Below, piece by piece: positions 25,358-35,103 of a DNA stretch of 64,000 nucleotides. How positions within the stretch are numbered: position 1 is the stretch's first letter; every line of letters begins with the position of its first letter. Position numbers and translations under genes: made by a program. The notes beneath the pieces were generated by a model. It had not been told where the DNA came from. It made no database searches and was given only the letters and a program-made list of their open reading frames with translations. The stretch comes from an uncultured Flaviramulus sp. (lineage in GTDB: Bacteria; Bacteroidota; Bacteroidia; Flavobacteriales; Flavobacteriaceae), in assembly GCA_947501105.1 (NCBI GenBank), contig CANMUP010000002.1:62001-126000 (forward strand), given 5' to 3'.

Positions 25358-26608
25358 TTAATTGGAGATATTGACCGAACTACCTTCACCTAAACCTATT
25401 ATTTTGTCGTAACGTGCACCTAAGTCTCTATAATACACGATAACTTTATAATTGTTTTCGGTTTGGTAGTAATTCCCGCTTATGGCGCCCTCATCAATAA
25501 CATTGCTATTATTTACAACCACATATTTATAATTGTAAAATCCTTGTTTTAGTAAAAGCGCGTTTGTAAATACTTGATTGTATTCATCATAAGTCATTTT
25601 TGTGCTTTCGTCAATAGTGTAATTGTTAAAGTTACCATATATATAAATGGATTTGTCTTTTAAAGCATCATTTGCAATTAACGAAAAATGTACCCAAACA
25701 TAATCTGCTTCAATATTTGGGTTATCGGCATCAATATTAGTTACTAAATAGTTTCCGTTAATATCCGGATTGTAAGTGTATGGTTTACTAGCTCTTTCTG
25801 TATTAGTGAATAAATAATTGTGATATAAGTCTTGTAATTCGACCTGTTGCACACCAATGTTTGCGGCTCTAACATCTTTGTTTTCAAAATACAAATATTC
25901 GTTTCCGCCCCAAAAACTAGATTCGGTATCGTATTTATAAATAAGTTTATTGCCTATAGTGTATTGTGGTTTTAAATTAGAAATGGCGGTGTTTAAATTA
26001 TTGTTTTGTACTACTAATGTTTTTACATTTTGTTTTGGGTTATTGAACTGCATATCGTTTGATGAAATAACAATATCTACTCGTTGCTTTTCTTGAATAA
26101 ACTGAACATCTCTTGAGCGTTTTATGCTAACACCAACATTGGTTTTGTCTTCGTAAATCATAAATTTTCTTGAGAAAACAAGTTCGTCATCATCATTAAA
26201 AACACTTAATAGGTAATTACCAGATATCTTTAAACGTTTAGTTTGCGCATTTGGAATAGTAAGTTTGTAATGCGAATATATCTGGTAGGAGTTTAATGAG
26301 TTTTCGTAATTTCGAATGCGTTGATCATCAAAACCATCCATATATTCAGATTTAACTAAAATAGATGGTGTCCAATCAAAATTAAAATGTTCAATTTTAT
26401 AGTAGAAATCTTCTTCATCTCCATTTAACGCATCAAATTCTAAAACCACATATTCGCCAAGCTGTAAAATGGGTAATTGACTCTCTCTTGTGTCTCCTCT
26501 AAAGGCAACAGTTTTTATATAATCGGGCGGATTAACTTCTGTGATTTGAGAAAAAGTTAATACAGGAATTAATAATAAACAAATTAAATACAAAGACCTA
26601 AACGTCAT
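25358..26608 (-). CDS. Type IX secretion plug protein (DUF5103)
   Basis: 416 residues with a signal peptide (LICLLLIPVLTFSQ). The DUF5103 region is beta-rich throughout, with conserved LGEYVVLEFDAL near residue 45, the FYYKIEHFNFDW segment and a C-terminal NYYQTENNYKVIVYYRD. Members of this family include the 'plug' that closes the SprA translocon channel of the T9SS in Flavobacterium johnsoniae. The role here is inferred from the family and agrees with porT elsewhere in the window. It is divergent from nqrA. Confidence 0.82.
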   Translation of the reverse strand: MTFRSLYLICLLLIPVLTFSQITEVNPPDYIKTVAFRGDTRESQLPILQLGEYVVLEFDALNGDEEDFYYKIEHFNFDWTPSILVKSEYMDGFDDQRIRNYENSLNSYQIYSHYKLTIPNAQTKRLKISGNYLLSVFNDDDELVFSRKFMIYEDKTNVGVSIKRSRDVQFIQEKQRVDIVISSNDMQFNNPKQNVKTLVVQNNNLNTAISNLKPQYTIGNKLIYKYDTESSFWGGNEYLYFENKDVRAANIGVQQVELQDLYHNYLFTNTERASKPYTYNPDINGNYLVTNIDADNPNIEADYVWVHFSLIANDALKDKSIYIYGNFNNYTIDESTKMTYDEYNQVFTNALLLKQGFYNYKYVVVNNSNVIDEGAISGNYYQTENNYKVIVYYRDLGARYDKIIGLGEGSSVNISN

Positions 26609-26701
26609 TTTGCTACTAGTTTTTTTGTAAAGATATACAAATTTTGTGCCTAATATTAATATGTTATTTAGAATAAATATAAATAATAAAGATGATTTTT
26701 T

Positions 26702-26736
26702 TTGAATGAATTTTTAGGTATTAATTCGTATTTTTG
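26702..26736 (+). promoter_or_regulatory. Promoter of the nqr operon
   Basis: TATTTTTG (26729-26736) matches the TAnnTTTG -7 box. A TTG at 26702-26704 may be the -33 element, though the 24-bp gap is slightly long. The leader would be about 30 nt. Confidence 0.6.
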
Positions 26737-26773
26737 CACCGATTTTTAGACAACTAATTTCAATAAAATAAAT

Positions 26774-28129
26774 ATGTCAAACGACATTCGTATTAAAAAG
26801 GGTCTGGACATTAAACTCATTGGTGAAGCTGAAAAAACTGCTGAACAAGCTATTGTTAGCAACTACTGCACCATAAGACCAGAAGATTTTCACGGCGTTA
26901 TTCCAAAACTTATTGCAAAAGAAGGTACCACAGTTAAAGCTGGAGAGACCTTGTTTTTTGATAAGTCTAATGAAGCTGTTAAATTTTCTTCACCTGTATC
27001 AGGAAAAGTGATAGAGGTAGTTCGTGGACCAAAAAGACGCATTGATGCCATAAAAATAGAGGCAGATAAAGCGCAAACTTATCAAGACAATGGAAGCTTT
27101 AATTTAGATACTGCAACTGCAGATACAGTTAAGGCACATTTATTAGCATCAGGTTGTTGGCCATTTGTAAAACAACGTCCGTATGATGTTATTGCAAATC
27201 CAGATAACGCACCAAAAGCAATTTTTATTTCTGCTTATGCAAGTGCACCTTTAGCTGCCGATTTAGATTTTACTCTACAAGGTAAAGAAGCTGAATTACA
27301 AGCTGCAGTTACTGCTCTTGGTAAACTTACAGAAGGGAAGGTTCATGTTTCTGTTGGAAAAAACTCTAATTCACCATTAGCTAATATTTCTGGAGCAATT
27401 ATTCATAAAGTTTCTGGTCCACATCCATCAGGGAATGTAGGAACTCAAATTAATAAAATAGATCCTATTAATAAAGGAGAAGTGGTTTGGACGGTTAATG
27501 CTCAAGATTTAGTTATTATTGGAGAGTTACTATTAACTGGAAAGTTTAATGCAGAACGTGTTGTAGCCTTGGTTGGATCTTCAGTAGAAAAACCAAGATA
27601 TTTTGTTACAAAAATTGGAAGTGAAGCAGCTACCATGATTTATGATAAAGGTATTTCAAAAGATGCCAATGCTAGAATTATTTCTGGTAACGTACTTTCA
27701 GGAAAACAAGTAAAACCAGATGGTAACTTAGATTATTATAGCAATGTAATTTCTGTAATTCCTGAAGGTGATGACTACGAGTTGTTTGGTTGGAACAAAC
27801 CTGTTTTCAATAAAGTATCTACTTCTAGAGCTTTAACGTTTTCTTGGTTAACTCCTAAGAAAAAATACGATTTAAATACAAACACTAATGGTGAGCATCG
27901 CGCATTTGTTACTACAGGAACTTATGAAGAAGTTTTTCCTTTAGATATATATCCGATGCAAATCTTAAAAGCTTGCATGTATCAAGATTTAGATGAGATG
28001 GAAGCTTTAGGGATGTATGAAGTTGCACCTGAAGATTTTGCATTAACAGAATTTGTTTGTGTGTCTAAACAACCACATCAAAAAATTATAAGAGCAGGAT
28101 TAGACTTAATGCTTAAAGAGATAGGATAA
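26774..28129 (+). CDS. nqrA: Na+-translocating NADH:quinone reductase subunit A
   Basis: 451 residues, the usual size. NqrA is the large peripheral subunit on the cytosolic face that contacts the quinone site in NqrB. The opening IRIKKGLDIKLIGEAEK, the GCWPFVKQRPYDVIANP stretch and the HKVSGPHPSGNVGTQI motif are diagnostic. First gene of the operon. Its TAA overlaps the ATG of nqrB by one base, coupling their translation. Confidence 0.97.
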   Translation: MSNDIRIKKGLDIKLIGEAEKTAEQAIVSNYCTIRPEDFHGVIPKLIAKEGTTVKAGETLFFDKSNEAVKFSSPVSGKVIEVVRGPKRRIDAIKIEADKAQTYQDNGSFNLDTATADTVKAHLLASGCWPFVKQRPYDVIANPDNAPKAIFISAYASAPLAADLDFTLQGKEAELQAAVTALGKLTEGKVHVSVGKNSNSPLANISGAIIHKVSGPHPSGNVGTQINKIDPINKGEVVWTVNAQDLVIIGELLLTGKFNAERVVALVGSSVEKPRYFVTKIGSEAATMIYDKGISKDANARIISGNVLSGKQVKPDGNLDYYSNVISVIPEGDDYELFGWNKPVFNKVSTSRALTFSWLTPKKKYDLNTNTNGEHRAFVTTGTYEEVFPLDIYPMQILKACMYQDLDEMEALGMYEVAPEDFALTEFVCVSKQPHQKIIRAGLDLMLKEIG

Positions 28130-29355
28130 TGGGCTTAAAACAAAATTTACATAAGTTTAAAGAAAAGAATAAAAATAAAAAATGGATACCAGCATTTAAT
28201 GCTATCCATACATTTTTATACTTGCCAAATGAGACCACACATAATGGAACTCATATAAAAGTTGCCGACGATTTAAAGCGTACCATGAATACCGTTATTA
28301 TGGCTATGGTACCATGTTTAATTTTCGGAATGTTTAATGCCGGTTATCAGCATAATTTACAAGTAGGAGAAATTCAAGCAGCTGCTAGTGGTTTCTTTAG
28401 TTCAGAATTCTGGACTATGGCTAATTTTATGATTGGCTTTTGGAAAATATTACCATTAGTAATCGTGTCTTACGGTGTTGGTTTAGGAATTGAATTTATT
28501 TTCGCCATAATAAAAGGGCACGAAGTAGAAGAAGGTTACTTAGTAACAGGTATGTTAGTGCCACTTATTGTACCAGTTGATATTCCTTTATGGATGTTAT
28601 CAGTAGCAGTAATATTTGGTGTTGTAATTGGAAAAGAGGTTTTTGGAGGAACAGGAATGAATATTCTTAATCCGGCATTAACTATTCGTGCATTCTTATT
28701 CTTTGCATATCCAACATGGATGAGTGGCGATAAAGTTTGGGTTGAAGGAGCTGTTGAACGTACAAACGAAATTGCAGCAGGTGCAAATCTTGATGCGATA
28801 TCTGGTGAAACGATACTAGGTAGTTTAGCTCAAGGAAAAGCTGCTGGTTACGAAGTTATGGATATGTTCTTAGGTTTTGTACCAGGTTCTGTAGGAGAAA
28901 CTTCAGTCTTATTAATATTGTTAGGAGGATTATTTTTAATCTTTTCTAAAATAGGAAGTTGGAGAATTATGTTGTCTTCTGCTCTGGGAGCTATAGTTAT
29001 GGGCTTAATCTTCAATCAAGTTGTAGATTCTGGTTGGATAACAGAAGGTAGTAAATTCTATGGATTAATGAGTACAACTTGGTGGCATCACCTATTAATT
29101 GGTGGTTTTGCATTTGGTACTGTATTTATGGCAACCGATCCTGTAACTGCATCACAAACTAATAAGGGAAAATGGATATATGGTTTCTTAATAGGATTTA
29201 TCTCTATCATGATTCGTGTGTTTAATCCAGCATACCCAGAAGGTGTTATGTTAGCTATTCTGTTAATGAATGTGTTTGCACCAACTATCGATCATTACGT
29301 AGTTCAAGGTAACGTGAAAAAAAGAATGAAACGTCTAAAAGCAAAAACTGCATAA
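28129..29355 (+). CDS. nqrB: Na+-translocating NADH:quinone reductase subunit B
   Basis: 408 residues with about ten membrane helices. NqrB carries a covalent FMN and part of the Na+ path. NPALTIRAFLFFAYP and the ATDPVTASQ segment identify it. The likely FMN-acceptor threonine is T228, in DAISGETILG; the usual form of this motif is D-x-x-S-G-A-T, so an Ala-to-Glu change precedes the Thr. ApbE, encoded downstream, would attach the flavin. Confidence 0.96.
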   Translation: MGLKQNLHKFKEKNKNKKWIPAFNAIHTFLYLPNETTHNGTHIKVADDLKRTMNTVIMAMVPCLIFGMFNAGYQHNLQVGEIQAAASGFFSSEFWTMANFMIGFWKILPLVIVSYGVGLGIEFIFAIIKGHEVEEGYLVTGMLVPLIVPVDIPLWMLSVAVIFGVVIGKEVFGGTGMNILNPALTIRAFLFFAYPTWMSGDKVWVEGAVERTNEIAAGANLDAISGETILGSLAQGKAAGYEVMDMFLGFVPGSVGETSVLLILLGGLFLIFSKIGSWRIMLSSALGAIVMGLIFNQVVDSGWITEGSKFYGLMSTTWWHHLLIGGFAFGTVFMATDPVTASQTNKGKWIYGFLIGFISIMIRVFNPAYPEGVMLAILLMNVFAPTIDHYVVQGNVKKRMKRLKAKTA

Positions 29356-29357
29356 CG

Positions 29358-30104
29358 ATGGAAAAGAGAACGGATAAAAATTCATATACAATATTTTTTG
29401 CCATAGGAATGGTAATAGTTGTTGGATCACTTTTGGCTTTTATAGCATCGTCTTTAAAACCAACAATTGATGAAAATAAACGTTTAGAAAAGCAGCAAAA
29501 TATTTTGTATGCAATGGGCGTGAATGAAAACGATGAGAGCAGTGCTACATTTGTTTCTACTGAGAAAGCTCCAGAATTGTTTAAGCAATATGTTACAAAA
29601 CAATTAGTAATTCAAGGAGAAAAAATTTCTGAAGACGATCAAGCCTATTTAATTGATGTAAAAAAACAACAATCTAATGCTAAGGCTGGGATAGAAAGAA
29701 AATTGCCTTTGTTTATTGGACAGAAAGATGGTAAAACATTTTATATAGCACCAATTAGAGGTAAAGGACTTTGGGATGCCGTTTGGGCATTTGTATCTAT
29801 GGATGAAAATATGGTAGTTCAAGGTGCATATTTTGACCACCAAGGAGAAACGGCTGGTTTAGGAGCAAATATTAAAGAGAGATTCTTTATGGATGATTTT
29901 ATTGGCGAAAATTTACTGAATACATCAGGAAATTTTGTCGGAATAAATATTTCTAAAAGTAACGCAGATCCTTTAAATAAAGATAAAAACGATAATGAGG
30001 TTGATGCTATTGCAGGAGCTACTATTACAGGAGATGGCGTAGCAGCAATGATTAAGTCTGAACTTAGACTTTATATGCCTTATTTTAAAACATTAAAACA
30101 ATAA
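29358..30104 (+). CDS. nqrC: Na+-translocating NADH:quinone reductase subunit C
   Basis: 248 residues: one N-terminal membrane helix (FFAIGMVIVVGSLLAFIASSL) and a periplasmic FMN-binding domain. The FMN-acceptor is T222 in DAIAGATITG, which fits the D-x-x-(S/A)-G-A-T flavinylation motif. The GLWDAVWAFVSMDENM segment is characteristic. The start lies 2 bp after nqrB. Confidence 0.96.
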   Translation: MEKRTDKNSYTIFFAIGMVIVVGSLLAFIASSLKPTIDENKRLEKQQNILYAMGVNENDESSATFVSTEKAPELFKQYVTKQLVIQGEKISEDDQAYLIDVKKQQSNAKAGIERKLPLFIGQKDGKTFYIAPIRGKGLWDAVWAFVSMDENMVVQGAYFDHQGETAGLGANIKERFFMDDFIGENLLNTSGNFVGINISKSNADPLNKDKNDNEVDAIAGATITGDGVAAMIKSELRLYMPYFKTLKQ

Positions 30105-30108
30105 TTAT

Positions 30109-30756
30109 ATGGGCTTACTTTCAAAAAAAGATGGCAAATTAATTTTAGACCCATTAACAGATGATAACCCAATTACTATTCAAGTATTAGGTATTTGTTC
30201 TGCGTTAGCAATTACAGCGCAGTTAAAAGCATCAATTGTAATGGCAGTATCAGTAATTTTTGTACTAGGAATTGGTAATGTAGTTATCTCTTTAATGAGA
30301 AATATTATTCCTTCTAAAATTAGAATTATTGTACAACTTACGGTTGTAGCAGCTTTGGTAATTATTGTTGATCAAGTTTTAAAAGCGTTTTCATATCAAT
30401 TAAGTAAAGAGCTAGGTGCTTTTATTGGGTTGATTATTACAAACTGTATTATCATGGGGCGTTTTGAAGCTTTTGCTCTAGGTAACGGGCCATGGAAATC
30501 GTTTTTAGATGGTATTGGTAATGCTTTAGGTTACGGGATAATTTTAATAATTGTAGGTTTCTTTAGAGAGTTATTAGGCTCTGGAACTTTATTAGGATTT
30601 AAAGTTTTAGGAGATCCAATTGCTAAAACAGGATTGTATTCTACAGGTTACGAAAATAATGGATTTATGCTATTAGCGCCAATGGCACTAATTGTTGTTG
30701 GAATTATTATTTGGGTACAACGTAGTAGAAATAAAGCATTAATAGAAGATCATTAA
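30109..30756 (+). CDS. nqrD: Na+-translocating NADH:quinone reductase subunit D
   Basis: 215 residues, six membrane helices, homologous to RnfE. The conserved NCIIMGRFEAFA and GNGPWKSFLDGIGNALGYG segments are present. NqrD and NqrE together hold an intramembrane iron-sulfur centre through conserved cysteines (GICSALA and TNCIIMG here). The gap to nqrE is unusually long (60 bp) and structured. Confidence 0.96.
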   Translation: MGLLSKKDGKLILDPLTDDNPITIQVLGICSALAITAQLKASIVMAVSVIFVLGIGNVVISLMRNIIPSKIRIIVQLTVVAALVIIVDQVLKAFSYQLSKELGAFIGLIITNCIIMGRFEAFALGNGPWKSFLDGIGNALGYGIILIIVGFFRELLGSGTLLGFKVLGDPIAKTGLYSTGYENNGFMLLAPMALIVVGIIIWVQRSRNKALIEDH

Positions 30757-30769
30757 AATTTGGTTACTA

Positions 30770-30794
30770 GTTACTGGTTGTTAGAGCCAGTAAC
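30770..30794 (+). promoter_or_regulatory. Hairpin and heptamer-repeat spacer between nqrD and nqrE
   Basis: GTTACTGG and CCAGTAAC form a perfect 8-bp stem. The whole gap (30757-30816) is built of imperfect 7-bp steps such as GGTTACT, AGTTACT, AAATAAC, AAATAAC. No T-run follows, so it is not a normal terminator; it may tune mRNA processing or stoichiometry. Confidence 0.5.
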
Positions 30795-30816
30795 AAATAA
30801 CAAATAACTAACATAT

Positions 30817-31536
30817 ATGGAACATATAGAATTATTTTTCAAATCAATATTTATAGACAACATGGTGTTTGCTACGTTCTTAGGAATGTGTTCTTACCTT
30901 GCGGTTTCTAAAAAAGTAAGTACAGCTGTTGGTCTTGGTGCCGCAGTAATATTTGTATTAGCTATAACAGTGCCTTTAAACTGGTTATTAGACCAGTATC
31001 TTTTACAACCAGGAGCTTTATCTTGGTTAGGTGAAGAATATGCATCTTACGATTTAAGTTTCTTATCATTTATCATGTTTATTGCAACCATTGCAACCAT
31101 GGTACAATTGGTAGAGATTGTGGTTGAAAAATTTTCACCATCATTATACAATTCATTAGGGATCTTTTTGCCACTAATTGCAGTAAACTGTGCCATTTTA
31201 GGAGGATCTTTATTTATGCAATCTCGTGAAATAGCAACCTTAGGATTAGCCTTAAACTATGGGATTGGATCTGGAATAGGATGGTTTTTAGCCATTTTAG
31301 CCATTGCTGCTATTCGTGAGAAAATTAGATATTCAAATGTGCCACCAGCTTTAAGAGGATTAGGTATTACGTTCATCATTACTGGATTAATGGCGATTGG
31401 ATTTATGAGTTTTGGTGGGATGTTAACTGGAGGAGACGAAGAAGCTCCAAAAGAAGAAAAAACTGCAAAAGTTGAATCTAAAGATTCTACAGAAGAAGAA
31501 AAAATATTAGCTAACAACATAAAAGTAACTGAGTAG
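30817..31536 (+). CDS. nqrE: Na+-translocating NADH:quinone reductase subunit E
   Basis: 239 residues with six membrane helices, homologous to RnfA. It has [13 protein letters not shown] and [17 protein letters not shown], with cysteines for the shared intramembrane iron-sulfur centre, and [19 protein letters not shown] near the end. The C-terminus carries an extra acidic tail (about 30 residues rich in Glu and Lys) beyond the usual end, probably in the cytosol. Followed after 1 bp by nqrF. Confidence 0.96.
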   Translation: MEHIELFFKSIFIDNMVFATFLGMCSYLAVSKKVSTAVGLGAAVIFVLAITVPLNWLLDQYLLQPGALSWLGEEYASYDLSFLSFIMFIATIATMVQLVEIVVEKFSPSLYNSLGIFLPLIAVNCAILGGSLFMQSREIATLGLALNYGIGSGIGWFLAILAIAAIREKIRYSNVPPALRGLGITFIITGLMAIGFMSFGGMLTGGDEEAPKEEKTAKVESKDSTEEEKILANNIKVTE

Positions 31537-31537
31537 T

Positions 31538-32851
31538 ATGATTTTAGCAGCAGGTACATTAGGAACAGTAATAGCTACAGTAACAGCATTTTTAATCATT
31601 ACGTTGTTGTTGGTAGCATTATTATTATTTGTAAAACAAAAATTATCACCATCTGGTCCAGTTAAGATTACCATTAATGGTGAAAAAGAAATTGAAGTTG
31701 CTTCAGGAGGAACCTTGTTATCTACTTTAGGAGCTCAGAAAATATTTTTACCATCTGCTTGTGGTGGTGGTGGAACATGTATTCAATGTGAATGTCATGT
31801 ATTAGAAGGTGGAGGAGAAGCTTTACCTACAGAAGTACCTCACTTTACACGTAAAGAATTAAAAGATGGCGCACGTTTATCTTGTCAGGTAAAAGTGAAA
31901 CAAGACATGAATATTACCATTCCAGAAGAAGTGTTTGGTATTAAAAAATGGGAAGCAACCGTAGTTTCAAACTATAATGTAGCGACGTTTATTAAGGAAT
32001 TTGTTGTTGAAATTCCAGAAGATATGAATTATAAAGCAGGAGGTTATATTCAAATTGAAATTCCTAACTGTGAAATAAAATATTCAGATATGGATGTTTC
32101 TGCACACCCGGAAGATCATCCAGGAGAACCTGATAAATTTAAAGCAGATTGGGAGAAATTTGGTCTATGGCCTTTAGTTATGAAGAACGATGAGCTTGTT
32201 GAACGTGCTTATTCTATGGCTTCATATCCAGCTGAAGGACGAAAGATTATGCTAAATGTTCGTGTTGCAACTCCTCCTTTTGATCGCGCTAAAGGCGGTT
32301 GGATGGATGTAAATCCTGGTGTTGCTTCATCATATATTTTTAATCAAAAAGTTGGAGATAAAGTAACTATTTCAGGGCCTTACGGAGAATTCTTTATCAA
32401 CGAGTCTGAAAGTGAAATGTTGTACGTAGGTGGTGGTGCTGGTATGGCTCCAATGCGTTCGCATTTATATGAATTATTCAGAACTTTAAAAACGGGACGA
32501 AAAGTAACGTATTGGTATGGAGGACGTTCTAAAGCTGAATTGTTTTACATCCATTATTTTAGAGCCTTAGAAAAAGATTTTCCAAACTTTAAATTCTATT
32601 TAGCATTATCAGAACCAATGGAAAGCGATAATTGGAAGGTTAAAACAGATATTAATGATGAAGCTGGTGATGGTTTTGTTGGATTTATTCACAACTGTGT
32701 AATTGATAACTATTTAAATCACCATGAGTCGCCAGAAGACATAGAGTTATATTTCTGTGGACCTCCATTGATGAACAAAGCGGTTCAGAAAATGGGAGAA
32801 GATTTTGGTATCCCTGATGAGCATATCAGATTTGATGACTTTGGAGGATAG
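31538..32851 (+). CDS. nqrF: Na+-translocating NADH:quinone reductase subunit F
   Basis: 437 residues. This is the electron entry subunit: an N-terminal membrane helix, a plant-type 2Fe-2S ferredoxin domain with [18 protein letters not shown] and a distal Cys in ARLSCQVKV, then FAD and NADH domains ([34 protein letters not shown]). NADH reduces FAD, then the 2Fe-2S centre, and electrons pass to NqrC and NqrB. A terminator follows at 32871. Confidence 0.97.
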   Translation: MILAAGTLGTVIATVTAFLIITLLLVALLLFVKQKLSPSGPVKITINGEKEIEVASGGTLLSTLGAQKIFLPSACGGGGTCIQCECHVLEGGGEALPTEVPHFTRKELKDGARLSCQVKVKQDMNITIPEEVFGIKKWEATVVSNYNVATFIKEFVVEIPEDMNYKAGGYIQIEIPNCEIKYSDMDVSAHPEDHPGEPDKFKADWEKFGLWPLVMKNDELVERAYSMASYPAEGRKIMLNVRVATPPFDRAKGGWMDVNPGVASSYIFNQKVGDKVTISGPYGEFFINESESEMLYVGGGAGMAPMRSHLYELFRTLKTGRKVTYWYGGRSKAELFYIHYFRALEKDFPNFKFYLALSEPMESDNWKVKTDINDEAGDGFVGFIHNCVIDNYLNHHESPEDIELYFCGPPLMNKAVQKMGEDFGIPDEHIRFDDFGG

Positions 32852-32870
32852 CCTTCAAATTATATAAAAC

Positions 32871-32903
32871 AAAAAACCCGATGCGAAAGTGTTGGGTTTT
32901 TTT
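32871..32903 (+). terminator. Terminator after nqrF
   Basis: AAAAAACCC pairs with GGGTTTTTT across a 14-base loop, with a T-rich tail. The ATG at 32881 lies in the loop, so the next gene more likely starts at 32920. Read-through to that gene and apbE is possible. Confidence 0.75.
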
Positions 32904-32919
32904 ATATTATTTTTACCGT

Positions 32920-33297
32920 ATGAGTAAACCACTTTCAGAACAAGAGCTACATAATTTAGCAATGAACCATGTTGGAAAAGATTTAGAAGAACGCGGTTTT
33001 GAGTTTATTGCTGTAAATAGTAAGCTGAAAAAACACCCGCAATTTGTGTGTATCGATAAAAATAAGCAGTATTATTTTGTAATTGTACGAGCAGTTATTT
33101 TACCAGACAATCCTAATAATTACGATGTAGTTTGGATGGAGTCATTTAAAAAGCATGCTCGAGAAAAAGATGCTAAAGTATTATATGCTGGCGTTGGTTT
33201 AGGAAATAGTAATGATAAAAAATCTCCAATATATTTAAACGAAGAATATTTGTTAGAGTATAATGGGATACAAGTTTTAGAAACTAACTTGAATTAA
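32920..33297 (+). CDS. Conserved Nqr-associated small protein
   Basis: 125 residues from the ATG at 32920; the upstream ATG at 32881 is in the terminator loop and adds an unlikely hydrophobic segment. It is soluble, has no signal peptide, and contains KHPQFVCIDKNKQYYFVIVRA and VLYAGVGLGNSNDKKSPI. Its place between nqrF and apbE recurs in flavobacteria, and homologues are sometimes mislabelled as NqrF. A PD-(D/E)xK-like layout is conceivable, but I cannot show active residues. Function unknown. Confidence 0.7.
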   Translation: MSKPLSEQELHNLAMNHVGKDLEERGFEFIAVNSKLKKHPQFVCIDKNKQYYFVIVRAVILPDNPNNYDVVWMESFKKHAREKDAKVLYAGVGLGNSNDKKSPIYLNEEYLLEYNGIQVLETNLN

Positions 33298-33299
33298 AG

Positions 33300-34274
33300 A
33301 TGAAAAAAATATTAGCATTAGTTTTTACTGTCTTACTTGTTGTTTCATGTAAAAAAGAACAGAAAAACACAGTACTTGAAGGGGCTATTTTTGGTACATA
33401 TTATAGAATTACTTATAATTCTGAAATTAATTATCAAAAGCAGTTTGATAGTCTGTTTTATGTAATTAATAAATCACTTTCTACATACCAAACAAATTCT
33501 ATAGTGTCAAAAATAAACAGAAACGAATGGACAAATTTTGATGACCATTTTGTAACTGTTTTTGAATCATCTAAGAAAATATATAAAGAAACTAATGGTG
33601 CTTTCGACCCAACAATTGGAGTTATGGTTAATGCGTGGGATTTTGGACCTGAAGGTAAAATTGTTAAGCTAGATAGTTTGAAAATTGACAGTTTAATGTA
33701 CGCTGTAGGTTTTGATAGAATTGTATTACCAAAAGAAAAGTTTAAGATGCCTAAAAATGCATTTTTAGACTTCAATGCCATTGCAAAAGGCTATGCAGTT
33801 GATATTATTTCAGAGTTTTTGCAAAGCGAAAATATAAAAAATCACCTTGTTGATATTGGTGGAGAATTGAGAGCAAAAGGTATTAATATTGAAAAAAAAT
33901 TAGAATGGAGAGTAGGTGTTGAAAACCCAAATTTTGATGGAACACAATCTATAAATCATGCTATATCGTTACAAAATGAAGCCATGGCAACTTCTGGGAC
34001 TTATAGAAAATTTAAAATAGATGAGAGCGGTAACCGCTATGCGCACATTATTGATACCAAAACAGGTTACCCTAGCAAAACTAACTTATTAAGTATTTCT
34101 GTTATTACAGATAACTGTATGGATGCCGATGCTTATGCAACTGCTTTTAAAACTATGGGCATTGAAAAAGTAAAGACGTTTTTAAAAACACATCCAGAGC
34201 TTAAAGTATTTTTAATTTTTGAAAACGAAAATCAAAATTTAGAAACTTTGGCTTTAAATGGTTTTCCAGAATAA
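33300..34274 (+). CDS. apbE: FAD:protein FMN transferase (ApbE)
   Basis: 324 residues with a lipoprotein signal (LVFTVLLVVSC, Cys at 17). ApbE hydrolyses FAD and links FMN to a Thr in NqrB and NqrC on the periplasmic side. Motifs seen are FGTYYRITYNS at the start, the GAFDPTIGVMVNAWDFGP region, the FNAIAKGYAVD segment and the metal-binding DADAYATAFKTMG near the end. It starts 2 bp after the previous gene, and its place after the nqr genes fits its role. Confidence 0.96.
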   Translation: MKKILALVFTVLLVVSCKKEQKNTVLEGAIFGTYYRITYNSEINYQKQFDSLFYVINKSLSTYQTNSIVSKINRNEWTNFDDHFVTVFESSKKIYKETNGAFDPTIGVMVNAWDFGPEGKIVKLDSLKIDSLMYAVGFDRIVLPKEKFKMPKNAFLDFNAIAKGYAVDIISEFLQSENIKNHLVDIGGELRAKGINIEKKLEWRVGVENPNFDGTQSINHAISLQNEAMATSGTYRKFKIDESGNRYAHIIDTKTGYPSKTNLLSISVITDNCMDADAYATAFKTMGIEKVKTFLKTHPELKVFLIFENENQNLETLALNGFPE

Positions 34275-34332
34275 ATCATTAAGAAGGGAAAACAACTTAA
34301 ACAATTTGTTTTTTCGATGAGATTACTGAATC

Positions 34333-35097
34333 TTATTTATAACAAAGAGGAATAATTTCTCCCTTTGCTAAGCAATATTTAGCGATGTCTTCATCAGAAA
34401 GATTTGAAGTGTAATCAACTTCATTAACTTTAAAACCAACACTGCGGAGTTTATCAAAATAATCACGACCATAAACGCGAACATGATCATATTGCCCAAA
34501 AATCTTTGCACGTTCTTTTCTGTCTGTAATACTATTATCTTCAAAAGTCTTTTCTCTATTTAAGTCTTGTGGAATTTGAAGAATAGCCATTCCGTTAGGT
34601 TTTAAAACACGATATAATTCATGCATCGCTTTAGCATCATCAGGAATATGTTCTAAAACATGATTGCAAAAAATAACATCATAACTATTATCTTCAAAAG
34701 GAAGGTTGCAAATATCAGCTTTTACATCTGCTAAAGGAGAGTTTAAATCTGTTGTGGTATAGTCCAGATTTTTCATCTTTCTAAAGCGTTTGTAAAATGC
34801 CTGCTCTGGCGCAAAATGAAGGACACTTTTTTTTGCTGAAAAGAAATCTGTTTTACCAGTCAAATACAACCATAATAAACGATGGCGTTCTAAACTTAGT
34901 GTTGAAGGTGATAATACATTGTTACGTTGGGTGCCATATCCGTAGGGTAAAAAGGTTTTAAAGCTTTTACCATCAATAGGGTCTGTGTATTTATTTCCTT
35001 TTAAAAAAAAAGCTAAAACAGGACGAATAATATAGCTTAACCTTATAAGCAAAGGTCTTGGGATAATATTCAATATAATCTTGAAAAGTTTTTTCAA
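34333..35097 (-). CDS. Class I SAM-dependent methyltransferase
   Basis: 254 residues from a TTG start (35095-35097), 6 bp after the cupin gene's stop. A methyltransf_11-type core is visible: VLHFAPEQAF in place of motif I, DICNLPFEDNSYDVIFCNHVLEHIPDD and LKPNGMAILQIP. The first 40 residues are basic and hydrophobic (IILNIIPRPLLIRLSYIIRPVLAFFLKG), suggesting membrane contact. The substrate is unknown. Likely the last gene of a map-cupin-methyltransferase unit. Confidence 0.8.
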   Translation of the reverse strand: MKKLFKIILNIIPRPLLIRLSYIIRPVLAFFLKGNKYTDPIDGKSFKTFLPYGYGTQRNNVLSPSTLSLERHRLLWLYLTGKTDFFSAKKSVLHFAPEQAFYKRFRKMKNLDYTTTDLNSPLADVKADICNLPFEDNSYDVIFCNHVLEHIPDDAKAMHELYRVLKPNGMAILQIPQDLNREKTFEDNSITDRKERAKIFGQYDHVRVYGRDYFDKLRSVGFKVNEVDYTSNLSDEDIAKYCLAKGEIIPLCYK

Positions 35098-35103
35098 AAG
35101 CGA

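Noticed and set aside
32881-32919. Earlier start for the Nqr-associated gene
   Set aside because: The ATG lies in the loop of the nqrF terminator and its 13 residues are an artefact of that hairpin.
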